Origin: Flavobacteriaceae bacterium UBA2765
GTDB lineage: Bacteria; Bacteroidota; Bacteroidia; Flavobacteriales; Flavobacteriaceae
Length of the DNA: 5,400 bases
NCBI GenBank assembly: GCA_002352665.1
Contig: DEIV01000093.1
Coordinates: forward strand, 1-5,400
Reading direction: 5' to 3'
Positions 1-5,400 of the stretch are shown here, in pieces (within the stretch, counting starts at the first letter, position 1; the number at the start of each line of letters is the position of its first letter). The notes below the pieces were generated by a model. It saw only the letters and a program-made list of their open reading frames with translations, was not told where the DNA came from and searched no databases. Position numbers and translations under genes: made by a program.

Positions 1-62
1 TACACCTTCATGTTGCCATTTCAGCAGACGAAGACCTTGATTTTGCCTGTTGGGAGAGCTAG
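1..62 (+). CDS. C-terminal end of an unidentified upstream gene (partial)
   Basis: The third forward frame is open from the window edge to a TAG at 60-62 and reads HLHVAISADEDLDFACWES. The stretch is visibly richer in GC than the DNA after it. The peptide is acidic and looks protein-like, with third codon positions more AT-rich than in the competing first frame, which stays open to 94-96 but reads less like protein. I do not recognise the family, and 19 residues are too few to assign a function. A minus-strand gene starting at the ATG complementary to 9-11 is a less likely alternative. Sequence to the left of the window would settle this. Confidence 0.4.
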   Translation, partial: HLHVAISADEDLDFACWES

Positions 63-222
63 GACAGTTAGTTTCAACAAATTTTTAGCTTTATAAAAAG
101 GACGGGTTTTTACAACAATTTACCAAAAATTAATTTTATTTTTATAAATTACTCAAAAGAAATGTCAACCTTTTGTGTAAATGAACATTAATTGCTATAA
201 TTTAAACTCAAAATAAAAAACG
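63..222. other. AT-rich intergenic region upstream of the lipoprotein-CHAT genes
   Basis: This is about 160 bp of very AT-rich DNA without a convincing ORF. It holds the putative ECF-type promoter described at 163-191. It also has a weak AAAATTAATTTT palindrome near 126-137 followed by a T-rich stretch, which is too weak to call a terminator for the upstream gene. The last bases before the start codon at 223 are A-rich, the usual Bacteroidetes substitute for a Shine-Dalgarno sequence. Confidence 0.5.
163..191 (+). promoter_or_regulatory. Putative ECF-sigma promoter of the lipoprotein-CHAT genes
   Basis: A -35-like GTCAACC at 164-170, inside TGTCAACCTTTTG, is followed after 16 bases by ATTAA at 187-191. 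The same arrangement, GTTAACC plus 16 bases plus AT(T)AA, occurs before the divergent lipoprotein gene and the sigma gene. AAC-containing -35 elements are typical of ECF sigma factors. A start site near 198 would leave a leader of about 25 bases. An alternative housekeeping reading is TTTG at 172-175 with an imperfect TAATTTAA at 198-205. This copy differs from the other two at one core base (C for T). Confidence 0.5.
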
Positions 223-843
223 ATGAAAACGAAAACAAAATTAATTGTATTGCTTTTAGCTATCTTGATAATGTCTTGTTCTGGAGACAATAATCAAGAT
301 GAAGTTGTAATTAAACTTGACAACTTTATTTATAAAGAATATCTTGATAAAGAGTTCTATAATGTCAAGCTAGATCTAGTGGAAGATACTATTGCCGCCA
401 TAGAAAAATTAACACCTAATGATCCTGGTTATGATCAGGGTAAGAAAGATCTGATAGCTTTCAAAAAAGAAAAAGGAGAACTAATGGTAAGAATAGAGAA
501 TATAGTAGATTTATCAATTTTTGGACTTATAGGGCCTTTACCTCCTTGTTCTATTGGATATAGAATATGTTTACCACCTCTAGATAGATTGCAGTACCTA
601 GTAACACTTGACAAAACAGAATCTTTAGAAGTTTTGGTATATAATGATAAAAGTAAATTAATAAGTGCTATGAGCAACGAATTAAGCCCTTTACCAGGTG
701 ATGAAGGTAAACTCAAATATGCAAATTTTAAGTTAACTGAAGACTATGCGGGGCCTGTAACTATTAAAGTTATTGAAAAAGATATTCAAGGACAGGTAGT
801 TTTTGACTATGAAATTACAGGCTTCGTTAGTACAAAAATATAA
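223..843 (+). CDS. Outer-membrane lipoprotein of unknown function
   Basis: This 206-aa protein has a clear type II signal peptide: basic MKTKTK, a hydrophobic stretch, and lipobox I-M-S-C with the lipidated Cys at residue 19. The residues after it (S-G-D-N-N-Q-D-E) are polar and acidic, so it is probably in the outer membrane, possibly surface-exposed. Residues about 45-95 are charged and helix-prone. A proline-flanked cysteine pair (C109 and C116 in PPC...CLPP) follows. Residues about 125-203 alternate like beta strands. The only Met start that includes the whole signal peptide is at 223. I do not recognise the family. The gene lies 39 bp before the TPR-CHAT gene on the same strand, so the two products may act together, perhaps as envelope sensor or partner. 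The signal peptide resembles that of the lipoprotein at 5208. Confidence 0.85.
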   Translation: MKTKTKLIVLLLAILIMSCSGDNNQDEVVIKLDNFIYKEYLDKEFYNVKLDLVEDTIAAIEKLTPNDPGYDQGKKDLIAFKKEKGELMVRIENIVDLSIFGLIGPLPPCSIGYRICLPPLDRLQYLVTLDKTESLEVLVYNDKSKLISAMSNELSPLPGDEGKLKYANFKLTEDYAGPVTIKVIEKDIQGQVVFDYEITGFVSTKI

Positions 844-845
844 TA

Positions 846-882
846 ATATTGTATATTGCTATGCAATAGATAATATCTTTTT
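846..882 (+). terminator. Hairpin with T-tract between lipoprotein and CHAT genes (terminator or attenuator)
   Basis: Bases 846-859 pair with 863-876 around a three-base TAT loop. The stem has 14 positions with one A-G mismatch (853/869) and one G-U pair (851/871). The inner part, TATTGC/GCAATA, is perfect. A run of five T (878-882) follows and ends directly at the ATG at 883. The shape is that of an intrinsic terminator, although the stem is AT-rich. Its place inside a two-gene unit suggests partial termination or control of translation of the CHAT gene. Confidence 0.55.
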
Positions 883-3660
883 ATGAAATGGTTTTTTACT
901 ATTTTAATTTTTATGGTGTTTTTTTATGGTAGTTTGGCTCAAAAAAATAATTATGATCAAAGTATTGAAGACTTAACCAATAAACTGTATAAACATGTTT
1001 ATCAGCACGAAGATTCAACGTATTATTATTTAGATAAAATTAGTAAAATCTCAAAAGCAAACAGTGATTATCATACTTTTTTACAAACAGCTATAGATTA
1101 TAATAGAGTAGCAGGCTATCATAATAATTTTATAAAACTAAATACTAATTTAGTTTTAGTAGATTCATTATTCTTAGTACACAAAGATTTTATTGATAGT
1201 AGTCCCAAAAAATTATACTATCAAAATTCCTTATTTTATGATAAAGGGATGTATTATTTTGGATTGGATAATTTTGACAAAACCAGATATTTTTTTAATA
1301 AAATTATAAAGAGTACCGAAGCACTTACTGAAGTTCAATTAAATGATGATCATAAGGCATTATTATCCGTATCCTACAGTTTTATCGCTAAGATTTACAC
1401 TTTAGAACATAAATATGATTTAGCTAAACAGTTCTATAACCGTAATATTAGGTTTTTGATTTCAAAAAAACCGAATGATAAAGCATTATTGTATAGAAAT
1501 TATAGCCTGTTAGCGGAAGTGTATAAATTAGAGAAAAAATATAGATCCTCTAATAATTACTTCAAAAGCTCATTACAATATAGTTTAAATAATAATGATA
1601 ATCAAAACAGGATTGTAACAGTAACTTCTCATATTATTGATAATTATAATAATTTATTGCAAGTTGATAGTGCTTATCATTATTTAGAGATAATGAAAAC
1701 AAATCTGCCAAATAACCATCCATTTTCATATAAATATTATGAATCCAAAGGAGATATTTATCAAGCCACTAATGATTACAGTAAAGCAGAACATGACTTT
1801 AAAGAAGCGTTAAGACTTTTAACTTTGAGTTCAAATGGGCTAGAGCATGAGAAAATTGCTTTGATGTATAATAAAACAGGAAAGTTACATGCCAGATTTA
1901 ATGAACCATTAAAAGCTGTTGAAAATTTTAATTTGGGTATTAAACAATTGACAAATAATAAATCCAACAAAACGACATTATTCAAAATTCTTAAAAACAA
2001 AGCCACAGTGCTTACCATACTTTCTTCAGATAATCAATATGCAGAAACTATAAATACAGTCGATTTAGGTATCGGTACTTTAGATAGTTTAAAACCAACA
2101 TTTAAAAGTGAATCGGATAAATTATTATTGATTGAAGATGCTTTTCCTCTTTTTGAAGCAGGTCTTGAAGCTGTTTACAATAGCTATGCAGCCAATAATA
2201 ATAATAAAGAATTAATAGATAAGGCGTTTTTATATGCTGAAAAAAGTAAAAGTGTATTACTGTTAGAAGCTTTATTAAGTGCAAAGGCCTCTAGTTTTGG
2301 AACGATACCAGATGAGCTCTTAGAAAAAGAAAAACAGCTAAAAGCACAAATTATTTTTTTAGAGAAACAAGTCAATGCGGGTAAAAGTTCATCACTTATT
2401 GAAGATGGATTGTTTAGAACAAAAAATGAATACCGTAAGTTAGTCAGCTCTATTGAAACTAATTATCAGTCTTATTATGATCTAAAATACAATACTGAGG
2501 TAATTTCATTATCAAAAGCCCAAAAATTATTGTCAAATGACGAAATATTAGTGTCTTATTTTTATGGGAATCGAAATATTTATGTCATTACCATTACAAA
2601 CAATTCTAAAGACATCAAACAAATTAAAATTGATGCTGATTTAGAACCTCAGATTAGAAATATTTATCAAAAGTTGAGTAATCCTAAATCAGATCTAGCA
2701 GAGTTGGCTAAAGAATCAAATGTTTTATATAAAAAAATTCTTGAACCGTCAATTACAATACACCCTAATAAAAAAATATTAATTGTCATTGCTGACGGAT
2801 TGCTAAATTATATTCCTTTTAGTAGTCTGAATACCAGTAGCAATGGTATTGAATATTTAATTCGACAAAAAAGCATCAGTTATGCAAATTCTGCTACGTT
2901 GTTATCACAATTACGCCAAAGAAAGCAAAACAATAATGCTGTTCTAGCATTTGCTCCTAACTTTAGCAATACATCAAATACTATAAATGAGCTTTCTGAA
3001 AAGTTATTACCTCTGCCTAATAATACAAAAGAAATTGAGCAGATATTAACAACTTTTAAGGGTAATTCTTATTTTAATGAAGAGGCCACTTTGCAAAATT
3101 TCACTTCAGAAATATCAAAATTTGGAATAGTTCACTTAGCAACACATGCCATTTTTGATGATGAAAATCCAGAATATTCTTATTTAGCGTTTACACCTAC
3201 TGCCAATAATGATAATTTATTATATGTAAGTGATTTGTATAATATTCAACTTGATGTAAACTTGGTAACGTTGAGTGCTTGCGAAAGTGGTATTGGTAAT
3301 TTAAAACGAGGGGAAGGTTTTATGAGTTTGGCAAGAAGTTTTTTTTACAGTGGAGCCTCAAGTATATCGAGTACTTTGTGGAAAATTAATGACGCCTCGT
3401 CTACACAATTGATGGATGATTTTTACAAACAACTTTCTAAAGGAAACTCAAAAGACAAAGCCTTACAGAATGCCAAGTTAAGGTTTATAGAAAGGAATAA
3501 TCAAAATGCACTGGTACATCCTTATTACTGGTCAGGGTTTATAATTTCTGGTAGTACTGTCCCTATTGTGGTATCACATAACTATTGGTTATGGAGTATT
3601 GTCGGACTTTTAGTGTTGCTTATTATAGGCTTTTTAGCTTATCGAAGAACTAAGAGTTAA
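883..3660 (+). CDS. Exported TPR-CHAT protease-like protein with C-terminal membrane anchor
   Basis: This 925-aa protein starts with a signal peptide (residues 1-20, likely cleaved after S-L-A). Helical TPR-like repeats follow over about 110-405, with the clearest units near 163-196, 204-237, 283-315 and 325-357. A helical linker (YAEKSKSVLLLEALL, 451-465, then charged helix to about 525) leads to a CHAT domain at about 550-890. CHAT belongs to the caspase/separase-like cysteine peptidase clan. The expected dyad is present: His755 in HLATHA and Cys800 in LSACESG. The family motif ADGLLNYIPFSSL is at 637-649. A transmembrane helix at about 902-919 and the basic tail RRTKS place the TPR-CHAT part in the periplasm. 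The substrate is unknown. The gene follows the lipoprotein gene by 39 bp and its TAA overlaps the stop codon of the convergent anti-sigma-like gene. Proteolytic activity is inferred from the dyad; a role in signalling is inferred from context. Confidence 0.92.
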   Translation: MKWFFTILIFMVFFYGSLAQKNNYDQSIEDLTNKLYKHVYQHEDSTYYYLDKISKISKANSDYHTFLQTAIDYNRVAGYHNNFIKLNTNLVLVDSLFLVHKDFIDSSPKKLYYQNSLFYDKGMYYFGLDNFDKTRYFFNKIIKSTEALTEVQLNDDHKALLSVSYSFIAKIYTLEHKYDLAKQFYNRNIRFLISKKPNDKALLYRNYSLLAEVYKLEKKYRSSNNYFKSSLQYSLNNNDNQNRIVTVTSHIIDNYNNLLQVDSAYHYLEIMKTNLPNNHPFSYKYYESKGDIYQATNDYSKAEHDFKEALRLLTLSSNGLEHEKIALMYNKTGKLHARFNEPLKAVENFNLGIKQLTNNKSNKTTLFKILKNKATVLTILSSDNQYAETINTVDLGIGTLDSLKPTFKSESDKLLLIEDAFPLFEAGLEAVYNSYAANNNNKELIDKAFLYAEKSKSVLLLEALLSAKASSFGTIPDELLEKEKQLKAQIIFLEKQVNAGKSSSLIEDGLFRTKNEYRKLVSSIETNYQSYYDLKYNTEVISLSKAQKLLSNDEILVSYFYGNRNIYVITITNNSKDIKQIKIDADLEPQIRNIYQKLSNPKSDLAELAKESNVLYKKILEPSITIHPNKKILIVIADGLLNYIPFSSLNTSSNGIEYLIRQKSISYANSATLLSQLRQRKQNNNAVLAFAPNFSNTSNTINELSEKLLPLPNNTKEIEQILTTFKGNSYFNEEATLQNFTSEISKFGIVHLATHAIFDDENPEYSYLAFTPTANNDNLLYVSDLYNIQLDVNLVTLSACESGIGNLKRGEGFMSLARSFFYSGASSISSTLWKINDASSTQLMDDFYKQLSKGNSKDKALQNAKLRFIERNNQNALVHPYYWSGFIISGSTVPIVVSHNYWLWSIVGLLVLLIIGFLAYRRTKS

Positions 3661-4379
3661 CTTAAATTATCAAGCAAGGCTTTCGCTTTCTCCTTATTAA
3701 AATCATAATTTTCAATGAGTTTTTCAAGATAGTTTATAGCATTATCTTTATCTTTCTCTTTAATCGCTATCAATGCCAAATACCAATGAGACTCCGCTAC
3801 AAATTGAGAGTTGTCAGTAATTACTTTTTTAAATAAAGTTTTGGCTTTTTTAGTATTGTTTAAGTTGAGATAGGATTGGGCTTTGTAAAAAGCGAAATAC
3901 TCTTTTTGAGGTTCGTTTATTTTTTCAAAATTATTTATGGCTATCTGATAATTACCCGTTTCATAAGCTACAAAAGCTTGTCGCTCTAAAGAATCATCTG
4001 AATTACTTCTGGTTATGGTATATGCGGTATTTGGATATGGCTGAAAATTATTACTATATAAATTATCGTAATTAACCTTAAAATAATTATCATAACCAAA
4101 CCAACCTAAACTTAATAATAAAGCAAAAGAAGCAGCTATTACCCATATTTTAAAATTATTTTGTGGTGCTGTTTTTTGTTTTATTTCGCTCTCAAGTTCT
4201 TGTAATTTTGCTTTTAAATTACCTTTTTCTTTCTCCTTTATGGCACGTTTTAAATCGCGTTCAAATACAAATTGTTTTTTGAAATCGACATCATTTTCTA
4301 ACAATTTGTCAAACAATTGTTGTTCTTCATCCGTTAGGCTGTTAGAAAAATAGTTGTATAATAATACTTCTTTGTCCAT
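3657..4379 (-). CDS. Membrane-anchored TPR protein, putative anti-sigma factor
   Basis: This 240-aa protein has a cytoplasmic N-terminal part (1-76), one transmembrane helix (about 78-96, within KIWVIAASFALLLSLGWFGY) and a periplasmic C-terminal part with three TPR-like units (about 131-156, 161-190 and 194-226). Residues 7-47 (LYNYFSNSLTDEEQQLFDKL and following) resemble the helical N-termini of Bacteroidetes anti-sigma proteins. No HxxxCxxC zinc motif is present, so it is not a classical ZAS-type anti-sigma factor. After the membrane helix comes NLYSNNFQPYPN, a motif I have seen in Bacteroidetes membrane TPR proteins next to sigma factors. Its ATG overlaps the sigma gene's TAA by one base (TAATG), which suggests translational coupling and a matched dose of the two proteins. 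The anti-sigma role is inferred from topology and position. A structural envelope TPR protein is the main alternative. Confidence 0.8.
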   Translation of the reverse strand: MDKEVLLYNYFSNSLTDEEQQLFDKLLENDVDFKKQFVFERDLKRAIKEKEKGNLKAKLQELESEIKQKTAPQNNFKIWVIAASFALLLSLGWFGYDNYFKVNYDNLYSNNFQPYPNTAYTITRSNSDDSLERQAFVAYETGNYQIAINNFEKINEPQKEYFAFYKAQSYLNLNNTKKAKTLFKKVITDNSQFVAESHWYLALIAIKEKDKDNAINYLEKLIENYDFNKEKAKALLDNLS

Positions 4380-4948
4380 TATAAATAATCGGCTTTAATA
4401 CGTTCTCTCAATGTTTTCATGCATCTTGATTTTTGACTTTTTACTACATTTTCGCTGTTGTAATTCTCTTTCTCCATGATTTCTTGTATGGTATATCCTC
4501 TATAATAAAACAGAGTTAATAATTCTTGACATTTTTTTCCTAAAGTATCAAAATATTTTACCAAAAGTAATTGTTCTTTAGTAAGTGTTGGTTCATCAAT
4601 TTCAATGGTTTCTATCAAATTATCATCAGCCTCTACCCTCGATAAATTAAATTCAGAGCTTACTTGTTTTTTATTCTTTTTTATGTTGTCCATAATCAAA
4701 TATTTACCAATACTGAATAAATATGTAGAAATACTACTGGTAAAGCTCTTTACTTTGCCGGACATAACATTTTCGTAAAAAATAACATAAGCGTCTTGAT
4801 AAGCATCTATGTTTTCATCTTCTGATAAATTATATCGTTTAGCAAAGTTTAGGAACTTCTCCCTATTTTCTTCATAAATACGTTTAAAAGTAGCTTCATC
4901 TCCTCGTCTCAAACTTTCAAGCGTATTATTTTCTGATACTTTGTCCAT
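4379..4948 (-). CDS. ECF-type RNA polymerase sigma-70 family factor
   Basis: This 189-aa protein has the ECF layout of sigma region 2 and region 4 only. Region 2 spans about 12-94. It includes the core-binding segment NIDAYQDAYVIFYENV and the -10-recognition segment SISTYLFSIGKYLIMDNIKK. An acidic linker follows at about 97-123. Region 4 spans about 124-182, with a helix-turn-helix around LLTLFYYRGYTIQEIMEKEN and SENVVKSQKSRCMKTLRERI. The start at 4948 gives the usual short lead-in before the LRRGDEATFKRIYEE helix, and there is no other early Met. The next gene is the putative membrane anti-sigma factor, with a one-base overlap. A TAAATTTG element at 4988-4995 could supply basal transcription. 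The GTTAACC motif 20 bases before the start may mean autoregulation. The sigma assignment is firm; its target genes are inferred. Confidence 0.93.
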   Translation of the reverse strand: MDKVSENNTLESLRRGDEATFKRIYEENREKFLNFAKRYNLSEDENIDAYQDAYVIFYENVMSGKVKSFTSSISTYLFSIGKYLIMDNIKKNKKQVSSEFNLSRVEADDNLIETIEIDEPTLTKEQLLLVKYFDTLGKKCQELLTLFYYRGYTIQEIMEKENYNSENVVKSQKSRCMKTLRERIKADYL

Positions 4949-4978
4949 TTATGGATGTAAATAAAAAAGGTTAACACT
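4948..4978 (-). promoter_or_regulatory. GTTAACC motif abutting the sigma-gene start (ECF promoter or operator)
   Basis: On the minus strand AGTGTTAACCTTTTT occupies 4978-4964, and 16 bases after AACC comes ATAAA (4952-4948), which includes the A of the sigma gene's ATG. The spacing matches the sites at 163 and 5105. If this is an active promoter, transcription would start inside the annotated gene. The site may therefore act as an operator (GTTAAC is palindromic), as a promoter for a shorter transcript, or the sigma start may differ from the one annotated. Confidence 0.4.
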
Positions 4979-5119
4979 ATTTATAAACAAATTTAATTTT
5001 TTATTCTGAAAATAGCTGTTTTCGGAGGGGAATTATAAAAAACACAATTACAATTAGCTGATAATTAGTTGTTTGCTTAGTTTGTTTTAGAAATATTTCT
5101 CATAAGTGTTAACCTTTTT
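4964..5119. repeat. 15-bp perfect inverted repeat in the divergent intergenic region
   Basis: AAAAAGGTTAACACT at 4964-4978 is the exact reverse complement of AGTGTTAACCTTTTT at 5105-5119. The similarity stops sharply on the inner side. The arms face the two divergent genes, each reading AGTGTTAACC toward its gene. A related copy lies at 163-175. This fits duplicated binding sites for one regulator better than a hairpin, because the arms are 126 bp apart. Confidence 0.75.
4988..4995 (-). promoter_or_regulatory. Bacteroidetes housekeeping -7 element for the sigma/anti-sigma genes
   Basis: The minus strand reads TAAATTTG, a full match to the Bacteroidetes -7 consensus TAnnTTTG. It lies 39 bases before the sigma gene's ATG, so a start near 4981 would give a leader of about 33 bases. 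No good TTG-type -33 element is visible at the expected distance. The AGTGTTAACC motif would then fall right at the beginning of the transcript. Confidence 0.4.
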
Positions 5120-5135
5120 AAAAACTCTCCATTAA
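5105..5135 (+). promoter_or_regulatory. Putative ECF-sigma promoter of the second lipoprotein gene
   Basis: AGTGTTAACCTTTTT (5105-5119) contains a -35-like GTTAACC at 5108-5114, and ATTAA follows after exactly 16 bases at 5131-5135. Spacing and both elements match the site upstream of the lipoprotein at 223. A start near 5142 would leave an A-rich leader of about 65 bases before the ATG at 5208. Confidence 0.5.
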
Positions 5136-5207
5136 AATGTTAAATAAAAACAAATATTATGAATACAATTAAGAAAATAACAAAAACAAATTTATAAAAA
5201 TACACTT

Positions 5208-5400
5208 ATGAAAACTCAATTAAAATTAATCGTATTACTAATAACAATAACCCTTTTTAGTTGTAATAAAGATGATGATACCCCCGAAAATAACATAACA
5301 ACAGATGTATATGTAGCAGGTTTTGAAGATAACGGATTAAGAACTGTCGCCAAACTATGGAAAAATGGTGTTGGCACACCTTTAACAGATGGGAGTCATT
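5208..5400 (+). CDS. N-terminus of a surface lipoprotein, probably with VYVAG/WKNG repeats (partial)
   Basis: The first 64 codons are in the window and the frame is open at its end. The signal peptide MKTQLKLIVLLITITLFSC has lipobox L-F-S-C with Cys19. It is followed by N-K-D-D-D, which fits the K-(D/E)2-3 type lipoprotein export signal described in Capnocytophaga for surface display. Residues 33-63 (DVYVAGFEDNG, then AKLWKNGVGTPLTDG) look like the first unit of the repeated 'VYVAG...A.LWKNG...LTDG' pattern that I associate with beta-propeller-like lipoproteins of Bacteroidetes. The rest of the gene is needed to see the repeats. The start at 5208 is preceded by an A-rich stretch. It is divergent from the sigma gene and has the shared GTTAACC promoter motif, so it is a candidate target of that sigma factor. 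Confidence 0.85.
   Translation, partial: MKTQLKLIVLLITITLFSCNKDDDTPENNITTDVYVAGFEDNGLRTVAKLWKNGVGTPLTDGSH

Noticed and set aside
1..96. First-frame ORF open from the window edge to a TAA at 94-96
   Set aside because: It runs into AT-rich non-coding sequence and its GC-rich third positions do not fit the genome; the third frame ending at 62 reads more like protein.
126..140. Terminator at AAAATTAATTTT for the upstream gene
   Set aside because: The stem is only four A-T pairs around a TTAA loop and would be too weak for a reliable call.
435..716. 93-aa minus-strand ORF inside the lipoprotein gene
   Set aside because: It is fully antisense to a well-supported gene, shows no domain or signal, and is best explained as a shadow reading frame.
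971..978. Other TTAACC matches, here and at 4072-4077
   Set aside because: Both lie inside coding sequence, lack the preceding G of GTTAACC and the extended AGTG block, and are expected by chance in AT-rich DNA.
1776..2375. Three minus-strand ORFs (60-80 aa) inside the CHAT gene
   Set aside because: They overlap each other or the strong plus-strand gene, have low-complexity content, and lack any start context or recognisable family.
883..3660. CRISPR-associated TPR-CHAT (type III-E) or phage-defence effector
   Set aside because: No cas gene, CRISPR array or other defence gene is in the window, and this protein has a signal peptide and a membrane anchor, so it should not be in the cytoplasm.
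4963..5119. Miniature transposable element with terminal inverted repeats
   Set aside because: The 15-bp arms resemble terminal repeats, but I see no target-site duplication. The related copy at 163-175 stands alone at a matching promoter position, so regulatory sites explain the pattern better.

Overview
The window looks like chromosomal DNA from a member of the Bacteroidetes, most likely a flavobacterium. It is strongly AT-rich and its genes lack Shine-Dalgarno sequences, with A-rich stretches before the start codons instead. There is a perfect Bacteroidetes-type -7 element (TAnnTTTG), and the lipoproteins carry Bacteroidetes-style signal peptides. The genus cannot be told from the sequence alone.

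Layout: positions 1-62 probably hold the last codons of an upstream gene. An intergenic region of about 160 bp follows. Then come a 206-aa lipoprotein (223-843, +) and a 925-aa exported TPR-CHAT protease-like protein with a C-terminal membrane anchor (883-3660, +). A hairpin plus T-tract separates these two genes. Tail-to-tail with the CHAT gene, and overlapping its stop codon, lies a minus-strand pair: a small ECF-type sigma factor (4379-4948) and a downstream membrane-anchored TPR protein with an anti-sigma-like layout (3657-4379), overlapping by one base. A 259-bp intergenic region separates the sigma gene from a divergent second lipoprotein (5208 to beyond the window end) that appears to begin a repetitive 'VYVAG...WKNG' protein.

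How the parts may work together: the sigma/anti-sigma pair and the CHAT protein form a plausible envelope signalling module. The TPRs of the anti-sigma-like protein and the TPR-CHAT part of the protease are both predicted to lie in the periplasm. The most striking non-coding signal is a motif, (A)GTGTTAACCTTTTT or a close variant, found upstream of the first lipoprotein gene, the sigma gene and the second lipoprotein gene. In each case an AT(T)AA element follows exactly 16 bases after AACC. This is the layout expected of promoters read by one ECF sigma factor, so the local sigma factor may control both lipoprotein operons and perhaps its own gene. That regulon is inferred from sequence pattern and has not been tested.

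No RNA gene, CRISPR array, transposase or phage gene was seen.
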